Assembly: GCA_963710745.1 (NCBI GenBank)
Contig: CAVQBP010000008.1
Location: forward strand, 110,737 to 174,736
Reading direction: 5' to 3'
DNA: 64,000 nucleotides
Source: CAVQBP01 sp963710745
Lineage (GTDB): Bacteria; Bacteroidota; Ignavibacteria; Ignavibacteriales; Ignavibacteriaceae
Below are positions 1 through 9,121 of this stretch, in pieces. Within the stretch, counting starts at the first letter, position 1; each line of letters begins with the position of its first letter. The notes under the pieces were generated by a model. The model saw only the letters and a program-made list of their open reading frames with translations, was not told the origin of the DNA and did not search any database. The translations under genes were made by a program, and so were the position numbers.

Positions 1-83
1 AGGTTAATTATATAAATGCACTTTACCAGGTTTTAAGCAGCAAGCTGGACTTACAAAAAGCGTTAGGTAAAATAAAATATTAA
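1..83 (+). CDS. C-terminal end of a TolC-family outer membrane efflux protein (partial)
   Basis: The window opens inside a gene. Reading from base 3 gives about 26 codons, ending at the TAA at 81-83. The tail contains NALYQVLSSKLDLQKALGK, the kind of amphipathic helix that ends TolC/OprM-type outer membrane factors. The gene lies 12 bp before an RND adaptor and its pump. It is therefore probably the outer membrane channel of the same tripartite pump, with gene order TolC, adaptor, RND. The 5' part is outside the window, so signal peptide and length cannot be judged. The family call rests on a short tail plus context. Confidence 0.7.
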   Translation, partial: VNYINALYQVLSSKLDLQKALGKIKY

Positions 84-95
84 GAGAATACAAAT

Positions 96-1190
96 ATGAA
101 GAGAGTATTTATAATAACTTCTTTAATGCTTATTTCTATCTCAATTATTTCTTGCGGCGGAAATAATAAAAATCAGCCTCAATTTCCGCCCACACAGGTT
201 TCTGCTTACACTGTTAAAGAAGGACAAACTTTTTATCATGTTGAATATCCTGCAACCGTTGTTGCATTAAACCAAATTGAGATAAGACCCGAGGTCTCAG
301 GTTATTTAACAGATATCTACTTTAAAGATGGTCAGCATATAACCAAGGGTATGAAATTATATGCGATAGATCAGCAGCAGTATAAAGCAGCTTATGATGT
401 TGCCAAGGCAAATTTGAATAAAGCCCAGCAGGATTATAACCGGTATAAAGAATTGGCAAAAAATAATGCAATCGCTACTCAGGTTTTAGAACATTCCCTG
501 GCGGATTTAAGAGCAGCTGAAAGTAATCTGAATGAAGTAGAAACTAATCTTAAGAATTCAGTTATTAACGCTCCATTCGACGGAACTATCGGAATTTCGC
601 AGGTAAAACTGGGTTCTGCTGTTACCGCGGGTCAAACTTTAATGAATACTTTATCTTCAGATAATCCTGTGGGAGTAGATTTTTCTGTTGATGAAAAAGA
701 GATCGGTAAGTTCACTGCACTTTTACAAAAAAAGTATAATTCCGGTGATTCAACATTTACCCTCGGACTCCCTGACGGAACAATTTATCCATATCACGGT
801 CATCTAATTCTTTTAGACAGAGCAGTTGATCCACAAACCGGCACAATAACAGCAAGATTAGAATTTCATAATAGAAATAATATGCTAAGACCCGGTTTAA
901 CCTGTAATGCTAGAGTATTAAATACTACATCACCAGGAAGCGTTCTTATTCCATATAAAGCAGCAATGGTTCAAATGGGAGAATATTTTGTTTTTGTTGT
1001 AAATGGTAAAAAAGTCTCGCAGACAAGGATTGAAACCGGTAGATCAATCAGAGATATGATTATTGTAACTAATGGTTTAAAACCCGGAGAACAAATTGTT
1101 ACGGAAGGTGTGCAAAAATTGAGAGACAATTCACCGATTGTTTTAACAAATTCAAATAATAATTCTAAAGAAGAAAAGACAACGGAATAA
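96..1190 (+). CDS. RND efflux pump periplasmic adaptor (AcrA/MexA type), lipoprotein
   Basis: A membrane fusion protein of 364 aa that bridges an inner membrane RND pump and an outer membrane channel. The N-terminus is a lipoprotein signal with the modified Cys at about residue 20 (IISC-GG). It is followed by a split biotinyl/lipoyl-like domain (EIRPEVSGYLTDIYFKDGQ and SVINAPFDGTIG) flanking a coiled-coil hairpin rich in Ala, Lys and Glu at about 95-155. The beta-barrel and membrane-proximal domains follow, with the typical LRPGLTCNARV stretch and a GLKPGEQIVTEGVQKLR ending. It lies 18 bp before the RND gene and just after a TolC-like gene end, so an operon is likely. The substrate cannot be told from sequence; multidrug or solvent export is the family default. 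Confidence 0.93.
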   Translation: MKRVFIITSLMLISISIISCGGNNKNQPQFPPTQVSAYTVKEGQTFYHVEYPATVVALNQIEIRPEVSGYLTDIYFKDGQHITKGMKLYAIDQQQYKAAYDVAKANLNKAQQDYNRYKELAKNNAIATQVLEHSLADLRAAESNLNEVETNLKNSVINAPFDGTIGISQVKLGSAVTAGQTLMNTLSSDNPVGVDFSVDEKEIGKFTALLQKKYNSGDSTFTLGLPDGTIYPYHGHLILLDRAVDPQTGTITARLEFHNRNNMLRPGLTCNARVLNTTSPGSVLIPYKAAMVQMGEYFVFVVNGKKVSQTRIETGRSIRDMIIVTNGLKPGEQIVTEGVQKLRDNSPIVLTNSNNNSKEEKTTE

Positions 1191-1208
1191 TACGGAAATA
1201 GGATCGAA

Positions 1209-4200
1209 ATGATTGCAAATACTTTTATTAAAAGACCGGTAACCGCAATAGTAATTTCAATTGTTATTGTTTTGATTGGTGTGCTTGCTATTTTTAGTCT
1301 GCCCGTTGGACAATATCCTGATATTACTCCTCCCTCGGTAAGCATATCCGCAGCATTTACCGGAGCAGATGCAACAACCGTTGAGCAGACTGTTACTACT
1401 CCGATTGAAACACAGGTTAACGGAACCCCTGGAATGGCTTACATAACGAGTAATAGTACAAGCAGCGGCCAATCTTCTATAAATGTGGTCCTTGATCAAG
1501 GAACAGACCCTGACGTTGCAACGATGGATATTCAAAACCGGGTAGGAATTGCAACACCTCAATTGCCCGATTTAGTAAAAAGACTTGGTGTTATAACCAG
1601 GAAGCGGACTTCAAGTATATTAATGATTGTGGCTATTTATTCACCAAATCACACTCATGATATAAGCTTTCTTGACAACTATACAAATATTTTTGTAAAA
1701 GATGCCCTTTTAAGGGTTAACGGTGTTGGTGATATTTTTGTTCGTGCTGACGATTTTAGTATGCGTGTTTGGCTGAATCCAAATAAATTAGCACAGCTTG
1801 GCTTAACCACATCTGATGTAACCAATGCACTGGCAGGACAAAACCTGCAAGTCGCAGCCGGTACTGTCGGCGCCCCCCCTCAAAATAGCGATCAAACTTT
1901 TGAGTATACTGTTTTTACCAACAGTAAATTAAATTCGGTTGAGCAATTTGGGAATATAATAGTGCGTGTAAATCCGCAGGATGGTTCTGAAGTTCATTTA
2001 AAAGATGTAGCAACTATCCAGCTCGGTAAAGCAAGTTATGCAAGCAACTCATATATAGACGGTGAAAGATCCTCTTTCTTATTGATCTTTCAAGCACCTG
2101 GAAGTAATGCACTTGAGGTAGCGCAGGGTGTTTATGATAAAATGAAAGAGATAAAAAAATCTTTTCCGGAAGATGTTAATTATGGAGTACCTTTTGAAGC
2201 AGTTTCGGTAGTTCGGGAATCTATTGACGAGGTAGTAGTTACATTGCTTGAAGCACTGGGTTTGGTTGTGTTGGTAGTTTTCCTGTTTCTTCAAAACTGG
2301 CGGGCGACAATAATACCTATTTTAGCAATACCTGTTTCAATAATCGGGACGTTCGCTCTCTTCCTTCCTTTAGGCTATACGATCAATACATTAACCATGT
2401 TCGGATTTGTCCTGGCAATAGGAATTGTAGTTGATGATGCAATAATTGTCGTTGAAGCAGTTCAGCATCATATAGATGAAGAAAAGCTTAGCCCTAAAGA
2501 AGCAACAAAAGCAGCAATGAATGATATCTCCGGGCCCGTAATAGCAATTGCATTAATTTTGGCTTCTGTATTTATACCTGTCGGATTTATACCCGGCATA
2601 GTTGGAAAATTATACCAGCAGTTTGCAATTACAATAGCTGTATCTGTACTTATTTCTGCTTTTGTCGCACTTTCTTTAACTCCTGCTTTATGTTCACTTA
2701 TCCTGCAGCCGACAAATTTTAATAAAACATCAAAAGGATTTAATAAATTCTTTTTCAAATTTAATGAATGGTTTAAGAAAACTACCAACAATTACTCAGA
2801 AGGAGTAAGAAAGAGTATCAGGATTGCTCCCTATTTCCTTATAGTACTAATTCTTGTTTATGCAGGTACAATATTACTGTTTATGAACAAACCCACTGCA
2901 TTCATTCCGCAAGAAGATGAAGGAAGATTGTATATCACATATGAACTGCCTGAAGCTGCATCAACTACGAGATCTATAGATGTTTTAAAAAGAATGATGG
3001 CCATTTTGGAAAAAACACCAGGCATTGGCCATTTCGCAGCCATTAACGGATTAAATGTTGTTACCTTTGCAAGTAAATCAAACAGCGGAACTATTTTTAC
3101 ACAGCTAAAGCCATGGAATGAACGAACAAGTAAAGCACTACAACTAAATTCCATAATGGCTACTCTCAGACGAAAATTTTCAGTAATAAAAAGTGCAAAT
3201 GTTATTGTAATTTCTCCGCCGGCAATTCCTGGTTTAGGACGAACCGGAGGTTTTAGCTTTGAATTAGAACAGCAGGAAAGCACAAATAATATTCAGCAAT
3301 TTGCACAGGTAGTACAGAATTTTGTAATAGCTGCTAATAAAAAACCGGAACTATCAAATGTATTTTCCTTTTTTACTGCAAGCACACCAGCCTATCAGTT
3401 AAATGTAGACCGGGAAAAGTGCGCGCAGCTCGGTATTCCGGTCGCAGATGTATATAGCACTATACAAACTTTGCTTGGCAGCAGTTATGTAAATGATTTT
3501 ACTATTTATGGGAGAGATTTTCATGTAGTTGCCCAGGCAGATACAAACTACCGTTCAACAATTCACGACCTGTCAAAATATTATGTAAGAAACACAACGG
3601 GAAAAATGATTCCTTTAAGCACTGTAATAAATTATAAGATTACGGAAAGTGCTCCTTTAATATCTCATTATAATTTATTCCGATCAACTGAAATAAATGG
3701 AAGTGCTGCACCCGGGTACAGCAGCGGTCAGGCTATAGAAGCATTAAGAGAAGTTGCAGCACAGGTTTTACCCGCAGGCTACGGATATGAATTTTCAGGT
3801 TTAAGCCGGGAAGAAATCAAATCAGGAAGCAGTACATTTATGATCTTTGGATTATCCCTTGTATTTGTGTTTCTTTTCTTATCAGCTTTATATGAAAGCT
3901 GGTCTGTACCGTTTGCGGTATTATTTGCCGTACCCATAGCCGCATTTGGTGCTATAGTGGCTCTTATACTGCAGCCACATTTGAGCGATAATGTTTATGC
4001 ACAAATCGGTCTTGTTGCCCTAATTGGATTGGCCGCAAAGAATGCAATACTTATTGTAGAATTTGCAAAGACCAGAGTAGACGGTGGAATGCCGCTCTTA
4101 ACTGCTACTCTGAATGCAGTAAGACTTCGTTTAAGACCTATTCTTATGACCTCAATGGCTTTTGTTTTTGGTGTATCACCTTTAATTTTTGCATCGGGAG

Positions 4201-4388
4201 CAGGAGCACAAGCCAGACAAACTATTGGCTGGACAGTAATCGGGGGTATGTTGGCAGCAACCATGCTGGCAATATTTATAGTCCCGGTTCTTTTTGTAAC
4301 CATTACCAGGATTGCATATGGAAGAAAGAAGCTGGAAGATTTGGAAAGGAAAGGAATTGATGAGAATATACAGCCTGAATCCAGTTAA
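1209..4388 (+). CDS. RND multidrug efflux transporter, AcrB/MexB (HAE1) family
   Basis: A 1059-aa inner membrane proton-driven export pump, the usual length for HAE1 RND proteins. It has 12 predicted membrane segments and two large periplasmic loops. The N-terminus FIKRPVTAIVISIVIVLIG and the motif LPVGQYPDITPPSVSISA are family hallmarks. The proton relay is intact: paired Asp at residues 409-410 in TM4 (GIVVDDAII) and Lys944 in TM10 (GLAAKNAIL). A good AGGA ribosome site precedes the ATG, which is 18 bp after the adaptor gene. Together with the adaptor and the truncated TolC-like gene it forms a tripartite efflux operon. No local regulator is seen downstream; any TetR/AcrR gene would be upstream of the window. 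Confidence 0.96.
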   Translation: MIANTFIKRPVTAIVISIVIVLIGVLAIFSLPVGQYPDITPPSVSISAAFTGADATTVEQTVTTPIETQVNGTPGMAYITSNSTSSGQSSINVVLDQGTDPDVATMDIQNRVGIATPQLPDLVKRLGVITRKRTSSILMIVAIYSPNHTHDISFLDNYTNIFVKDALLRVNGVGDIFVRADDFSMRVWLNPNKLAQLGLTTSDVTNALAGQNLQVAAGTVGAPPQNSDQTFEYTVFTNSKLNSVEQFGNIIVRVNPQDGSEVHLKDVATIQLGKASYASNSYIDGERSSFLLIFQAPGSNALEVAQGVYDKMKEIKKSFPEDVNYGVPFEAVSVVRESIDEVVVTLLEALGLVVLVVFLFLQNWRATIIPILAIPVSIIGTFALFLPLGYTINTLTMFGFVLAIGIVVDDAIIVVEAVQHHIDEEKLSPKEATKAAMNDISGPVIAIALILASVFIPVGFIPGIVGKLYQQFAITIAVSVLISAFVALSLTPALCSLILQPTNFNKTSKGFNKFFFKFNEWFKKTTNNYSEGVRKSIRIAPYFLIVLILVYAGTILLFMNKPTAFIPQEDEGRLYITYELPEAASTTRSIDVLKRMMAILEKTPGIGHFAAINGLNVVTFASKSNSGTIFTQLKPWNERTSKALQLNSIMATLRRKFSVIKSANVIVISPPAIPGLGRTGGFSFELEQQESTNNIQQFAQVVQNFVIAANKKPELSNVFSFFTASTPAYQLNVDREKCAQLGIPVADVYSTIQTLLGSSYVNDFTIYGRDFHVVAQADTNYRSTIHDLSKYYVRNTTGKMIPLSTVINYKITESAPLISHYNLFRSTEINGSAAPGYSSGQAIEALREVAAQVLPAGYGYEFSGLSREEIKSGSSTFMIFGLSLVFVFLFLSALYESWSVPFAVLFAVPIAAFGAIVALILQPHLSDNVYAQIGLVALIGLAAKNAILIVEFAKTRVDGGMPLLTATLNAVRLRLRPILMTSMAFVFGVSPLIFASGAGAQARQTIGWTVIGGMLAATMLAIFIVPVLFVTITRIAYGRKKLEDLERKGIDENIQPESS

Positions 4389-4471
4389 TGGCAACAAACT
4401 ATCCTAACAACCTTACAAAGTGAAACTTCAAAAAAGTTTAGTTATTACTTTTTTAAAAAAAGGAAATATTT

Positions 4472-6607
4472 ATGAAAGAAAAATTTTTATACCTGGCAGT
4501 TCCGTTATTGATTCTATGGATTACCGGATGCAGTTCAAATAAAAATGGAAATGTTCCAAATACTCCGAAAGATACTGTTACAACAAATTACTTTGGAACA
4601 TCTGCAGCAGATCCTTACAGATGGCTTGAAGACGGAACATCACCAAAAGTTAAACAATGGATTAATGAACAAAATAATTATGCTGAAAAAACCTTATCCG
4701 GTTTTCCGCAAAAAAAATCAATCGAAAGCAGAATAAAAACACTTGACGTAACCTCTGTTAACCAATTCGATCCCAAAGTAGTAAATGACCAACTCTTTTT
4801 TATGCAGTCAACACCACCGCAGGCTCAGCCAGTTATTGCTTTTAAGACATGGCCTAACGGGGAGACAAAAGTTCTGGTGGACCCTGGTCGGAAAGGAAAA
4901 GGAGTTGCAATTACCGGTTTCTGGCCTTCACCGAAAGGAAATTTTTTGGCATACGGATTAGCTGTTGGCGGGAATGAAGCTACTACAATACATATATTAA
5001 ACGTTAAGACCGGTGAAAGTTTATCTGATAGTTTAATTAAATGCGGCGGAGGGGCTACGCCCACCGGAATGGTTTGGGATGCAAACGAAAAAGGTTTAAC
5101 TTACGTTCGCTTACCAATGCCCGGTTCAGTTCCTGAATCGGAATCACAATTTTATGCAGCATTGTACCATCATTTTCTTAACAAACCTCAGAACGAAGAT
5201 AAACTGGTTTTTGGGAAGGGATTATCAAAAGTTGCCGAATATACATTTATTCCTTCTTATGATGGAAAAGAAGCAGCCATGTTTGTTCACTTCGGAGATG
5301 GGAACCCTGATTATGTTTACTTAAGAAAAGGTATTGATAAATGGAACCAGGTTCTTGATACAAGTTCAAATGTACGTGTTGCATCCGAGACAAATGCAGG
5401 AGCTGCGTGGGATGGAGATTATAATCTCCTTGTCATTACATATAACAATACCCTAAGAGGAAAACTTCTATCGATTAGTTTAAAAGATAATCAAACTGAT
5501 TTAGTTCCCCAGGAAGCTTGGGCTTTAAATTCAATTGCAACTGTTAAAGACGGTTTTTTACTTGTAAAAGTTAAAGGACCTGACTGGAAAGTAGACCACT
5601 ATAATAACCAGGGCAAATTGATTAGAACAATCAACTTACCCAAAACAGGAATTGGTATTGGAACTATAGCATCTTCATCAAAATTAAATCAGGCAATAAT
5701 AAGCTATTCCGGATGGATAATTCCCAATACCTGGGCTCAATACAATACCGAAACCGGCGATTTGCAAACTATTTTCAAAGTAAAACCATCTGCAGATTAT
5801 TCTAAGGTTAAATATAATGTTATAGAAGCAACTTCAAAAGACGGGACAAAAATTCCCGTAACTATTTTAGCAATGGATAATATTACTCCTAATGGACAAA
5901 GACCAACTATTGTTTATGGTTACGGCGGTTTTGGAATTCCAACTAAACCACATTTCATTGGTCCGTATTTAGTATGGCTGGAAAACGGCGGTGTATTTGC
6001 TTATGCGAATATCCGCGGCGGAGGTGAATTTGGTGAGGGCTGGCATGAATCAGGTATGCTCGGAAATAAACAAAATGTTTTTGATGATATGTATGCTGCA
6101 GCCGAATCACTTGTAAAAAATAACTGGACCAATTCTCAACACCTGGGAATTATGGGAGGATCAAACGGTGGCCTATTAATGGGTGCTGAACTCACACAAC
6201 ATCCGGATGCATTCAAAGCAGTTGTCAGTTTTGTAGGAATTTATGATATGCTTCGGGCTGAGCTTTTCCCTAATGGACAGTATAACATAAGTGAATATGG
6301 TACTTCAACCAATAAAACTGATTTCAAATGGCTTTATGCTTATTCACCTTATCATAATGTCAAACCTAGCACTTCTTATCCGGCAACTTTGCTTGAAACA
6401 GGAATTAATGATCCCAGGGTTGCATCGTGGCAATCGCGTAAATTTGCTGCTGCTCTTCAGGCATCCAATACTTCAGATAACCCGATTATTCTTATAACCA
6501 GGATGAATGAAGGACATGGAGTCACTGCCTCATTCAGTCAACGCGTTGGAAATACTGCGGCCGCAATTACATTTTTCGCAAATGAGTTAGGATTAACCGT
6601 AAAATAA
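4472..6607 (+). CDS. Prolyl oligopeptidase family serine peptidase (S9A), lipoprotein
   Basis: A 711-aa S9A peptidase that cleaves after proline in short peptides. The N-terminus is a lipoprotein signal (ILWITGC, Cys20), so it is probably periplasmic or membrane-anchored. Residues about 35-430 form the seven-bladed propeller gating domain that starts with the family signature PYRWLEDGTSPKVKQWINEQN. The C-terminal alpha/beta hydrolase domain holds the apparent triad Ser564 (GGSNGG), Asp647 (INDPRV) and His682 (NEGHG). The FGEGWHESGMLGNKQN stretch before the Ser is typical of the family. An AAGGAAA ribosome site precedes the ATG. It is a single gene after the RND pump, separated by 83 bp with a weak hairpin, and its 3' end faces galT across a shared terminator. 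Confidence 0.95.
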   Translation: MKEKFLYLAVPLLILWITGCSSNKNGNVPNTPKDTVTTNYFGTSAADPYRWLEDGTSPKVKQWINEQNNYAEKTLSGFPQKKSIESRIKTLDVTSVNQFDPKVVNDQLFFMQSTPPQAQPVIAFKTWPNGETKVLVDPGRKGKGVAITGFWPSPKGNFLAYGLAVGGNEATTIHILNVKTGESLSDSLIKCGGGATPTGMVWDANEKGLTYVRLPMPGSVPESESQFYAALYHHFLNKPQNEDKLVFGKGLSKVAEYTFIPSYDGKEAAMFVHFGDGNPDYVYLRKGIDKWNQVLDTSSNVRVASETNAGAAWDGDYNLLVITYNNTLRGKLLSISLKDNQTDLVPQEAWALNSIATVKDGFLLVKVKGPDWKVDHYNNQGKLIRTINLPKTGIGIGTIASSSKLNQAIISYSGWIIPNTWAQYNTETGDLQTIFKVKPSADYSKVKYNVIEATSKDGTKIPVTILAMDNITPNGQRPTIVYGYGGFGIPTKPHFIGPYLVWLENGGVFAYANIRGGGEFGEGWHESGMLGNKQNVFDDMYAAAESLVKNNWTNSQHLGIMGGSNGGLLMGAELTQHPDAFKAVVSFVGIYDMLRAELFPNGQYNISEYGTSTNKTDFKWLYAYSPYHNVKPSTSYPATLLETGINDPRVASWQSRKFAAALQASNTSDNPIILITRMNEGHGVTASFSQRVGNTAAAITFFANELGLTVK

Positions 6608-6614
6608 TACTAAA

Positions 6615-6640
6615 CCCGGTTTCTTTTCAGGAAACCGGGG
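6615..6640. terminator. Stem-loop terminator shared by convergent genes
   Basis: Bases 6615-6623 (CCCGGTTTC) pair perfectly with 6631-6639 (GAAACCGGG) across a 7-base loop. The hairpin sits in the 42-bp gap between the stop of the S9A peptidase (+) and the stop of galT (-). It has no long U tract on either side, so it may act as a bidirectional terminator or as a 3'-end stabiliser. Confidence 0.75.
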
Positions 6641-6649
6641 ACTTATTAT

Positions 6650-7714
6650 TCAGCTAATATTTCCGGTTATTTTATAGTGTATTTCAGGTAAATCTTTCAG
6701 CACTTTTGCACTAAATTCCGGAGTTATATCTCTTTGCGGTTCAGCCAGCATTTCATAACCAACCATGAATTTTTTAATTGCAGCTGATCTTAAAAGCGGC
6801 GGATAAAAATGCATATGAAAGTGCCATTCTTTAGATTCTTTAGATTCTTTTTTGTTGACTGGAGACTGGTGCATTCCCGCTGAGTAAGGGAAAGAAGTTT
6901 CAAAAAGATTATCGTATTTAGTTGTTACTATTTTTAAAATATTCGCAAAATCTTTTATTTCACTTTTACTGAAATTTAAAATATTATCAATTTTTCTTCT
7001 GGAAATTATTAATATTTCATAAGGCCAAACTGCCCAGAAAGGAACCAGGGCAACAAAAGAATTATTTTTGTACACAATTCTTTCTCCCGATTTCAGTTCT
7101 AATTTCAAGTAATCACTTAACAAAGTAGATTTATTTTTTTTATAATATTTACTGAACTGCTTAAGTTCCTTAGTTATTTCCATGGGGATACTTTCCTGAG
7201 CCCAAATTTGTCCATGCGGATGAGGGTTGCTATTTCCCATTATTGAACCTTTATTTTCAAAAATCTGCACATAATTTATATAAGATAATGAGCAAAGCAT
7301 TTTAAATTCATTGCACCATGTATCAATAACAACTTCTATATCGGATTCATTCATTTCAGCGAGGGTTAAATCATGACGGGGTGAAAAATTTATTACCCTG
7401 CAGATTCCTTTTTCACTTTTAGCTATAAGAAGATCTCTTTTATTGAGTTTGGAATCAGGAACATCTTCTAAAAGGGCAGAAAAATCATTAGTAAATACAA
7501 AAGTATTTTTATAATCAGGATTTACTTCTCCATTTGCACGTTTATTACCGGGACATAAATAACAATCCGGATCATACCGCGCCCGTGATACTAGATCCGG
7601 TTTTGAAACTTCTCCCTGCCATGGACGTTTAGTTCTATGCGGAGAAACTAATATCCATTCCCCTGTTAAAATATTTTTTCTGCGATGAGGCAGATCAAAA
7701 TTAGACACCGGCAT
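6650..7714 (-). CDS. galT: Galactose-1-phosphate uridylyltransferase
   Basis: Leloir pathway enzyme that swaps galactose-1-phosphate and UDP-glucose for glucose-1-phosphate and UDP-galactose. I chose the ATG at 7714, 4 bp after the galK stop, giving 354 aa; an upstream TTG at 7729 is also open. With the ATG the zinc and active site residues fall at Cys51, Cys54, His114, His165 and His167, within one residue of the well known E. coli positions, including the catalytic HPH triplet (NPHPHGQIWA). The N-terminal HRRKNILTGEWILVSPHR and the C-terminal WHFHMHFYPPLLRS blocks are also typical. It is last in the symporter, small membrane protein, galK, galT operon and ends at a hairpin. Confidence 0.96.
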   Translation of the reverse strand: MPVSNFDLPHRRKNILTGEWILVSPHRTKRPWQGEVSKPDLVSRARYDPDCYLCPGNKRANGEVNPDYKNTFVFTNDFSALLEDVPDSKLNKRDLLIAKSEKGICRVINFSPRHDLTLAEMNESDIEVVIDTWCNEFKMLCSLSYINYVQIFENKGSIMGNSNPHPHGQIWAQESIPMEITKELKQFSKYYKKNKSTLLSDYLKLELKSGERIVYKNNSFVALVPFWAVWPYEILIISRRKIDNILNFSKSEIKDFANILKIVTTKYDNLFETSFPYSAGMHQSPVNKKESKESKEWHFHMHFYPPLLRSAAIKKFMVGYEMLAEPQRDITPEFSAKVLKDLPEIHYKITGNIS

Positions 7715-7718
7715 ATTC

Positions 7719-8876
7719 CTAAACTTCAATTATTTTTGTACCGCTACTTATTTTGGTAATATATACATTAGCATTCAAACCAAAATTTTTCTTATACTCT
7801 TTAATTACTTTTTGACTAATTTCGTCGATCGAATGATTTTCAATCAAATTAATAGTGCAGCCTCCAAAACCTCCTCCCATCATCCTGGCACCATAAACAT
7901 CTGGATTATCTTTAACCAGATCCACCAAGAAATCAAGTTCGATGCAGCTTACTTCATAATCTTTACTTAATCCTTCATGAGATTTGTACATAAAGGAACC
8001 GAAAGTTTTCAAATCATGTTCATATAAAACTTCACATGCTTTTAATAATCTTTGATTTTCCTCTATAACATATCTGCATCTTTTATAAACGATACTATCC
8101 ATTTCCGGTTTGAATTCATCCAGCAGTTCTATCGAAACATCCCGTAAGCTTAATATTTCAGAATATTTTCTTTTAATTATATTTACCCCATCACTGCATT
8201 CCTGTCTCCTCTGGTTATATTCGGAAGATGCAAGTGAATGCGATACATTCGTATCAAATAAAACTATCGAGATATTTTTATAATTAAACGGGAAGTAATC
8301 TTTTTCCAAAGATCGGCAGTCAATCCGGAGAACATGTCCTTCTTTACCAAAAATATTAATAAATTGATCCATTATTCCGCATTTAACACCAACAAATTCA
8401 TTTTCAGCCCTTTGCGCAATTTTCACAAGTGAAAGGTTATCAATTCCTAATTTAAAAATATAATTCAGCGCAAAAGCTAGACCAGCTTCGAGGGCAGCCG
8501 AGGATGATAGTCCTGCCCCAATCGGGATATCTCCTCCAAAGACGCAATTGAAGCCGTTAAAGATGTAACCAGCTTTTTTTAACTGATCGACAACTCCGAG
8601 CAAATAATTTGGCCACTGCTTATCAGATCTTTCTAAATCTTCCAGTGAACATTCAAATGACTCATTCAAATCGAATGCAAAAAATTTACAGTCATTATCA
8701 TTCCTGGCACTGATTCCCAGGTAAATAGCTTTATCAATTGCAGCAGGTAAAACATATCCCATATTATAATCAGTGTGTTCACCGATTAAATTCACTCTTC
8801 CGGGAGTAAGAATCATGCAAGGATTCTCTTTAAATAAATCGACAAATTTCTCTTTTATCTTCTGGGCTAATATCAT
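7719..8876 (-). CDS. galK: Galactokinase
   Basis: GHMP kinase that phosphorylates galactose at C1 with ATP. The open frame extends to 8948 (409 aa), but the extra N-terminus overlaps the preceding gene and is not conserved in character. I place the start at the ATG at 8876, 5 bp after that gene's stop, giving 385 aa, the normal galactokinase length. Visible motifs: the galactokinase signature GRVNLIGEHTDYN at about 26-38, the ATP-binding GAGLSSSAALE at 120-130, and the C-terminal GGGFGG at 334-339. No strong Shine-Dalgarno site precedes the start, which suggests translational coupling to the small gene upstream. It works with GalT, encoded next. Confidence 0.95.
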   Translation of the reverse strand: MILAQKIKEKFVDLFKENPCMILTPGRVNLIGEHTDYNMGYVLPAAIDKAIYLGISARNDNDCKFFAFDLNESFECSLEDLERSDKQWPNYLLGVVDQLKKAGYIFNGFNCVFGGDIPIGAGLSSSAALEAGLAFALNYIFKLGIDNLSLVKIAQRAENEFVGVKCGIMDQFINIFGKEGHVLRIDCRSLEKDYFPFNYKNISIVLFDTNVSHSLASSEYNQRRQECSDGVNIIKRKYSEILSLRDVSIELLDEFKPEMDSIVYKRCRYVIEENQRLLKACEVLYEHDLKTFGSFMYKSHEGLSKDYEVSCIELDFLVDLVKDNPDVYGARMMGGGFGGCTINLIENHSIDEISQKVIKEYKKNFGLNANVYITKISSGTKIIEV

Positions 8877-8881
8877 AAAAA

Positions 8882-9097
8882 TCACACTGTTTGATTTCTT
8901 GTTTTTAAATAAATAAGTCCGCCAAAAACAATCATCACAGCCCCCCACCAGATATCAGGATGTGTATTTGCTAAAACTGTTTTAACTACAGGAGGACTTA
9001 TTAAATTATATATTCCGCTAAGAAATATAATTCCTCCCATAACCATTAAAATCAGGCTTACAAAAAACCATATTGGCCGCATTTTCTTTTCAGACAT
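8882..9097 (-). CDS. Small two-helix membrane protein between sugar symporter and galK
   Basis: A 71-aa protein of unknown family with two hydrophobic helices at about 9-32 and 48-65. The loop holds SPPVVKTVLANTHPDIWWG. It has a clear AAGGA ribosome site 7-8 bases before the ATG. It starts 24 bp after the symporter stop and ends 5 bp before galK, so it is firmly inside the galactose operon. Short two-helix partners are known next to other SSS transporters (YjcH/DUF485 with ActP, DUF4212 proteins), but I do not recognise this sequence as either. An accessory subunit of the symporter is a reasonable inference; a general membrane protein of unknown role is the alternative. Confidence 0.8.
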   Translation of the reverse strand: MSEKKMRPIWFFVSLILMVMGGIIFLSGIYNLISPPVVKTVLANTHPDIWWGAVMIVFGGLIYLKTRNQTV

Positions 9098-9121
9098 GAG
9101 GTTTCCTTTTTAAATTTTTAA

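Noticed and set aside
971..4397. Several minus-strand open frames of 70-141 codons opposite the RND genes
   Set aside because: They run antisense through well conserved transporter domains, lack ribosome sites and have no recognisable protein character; they are shadows.
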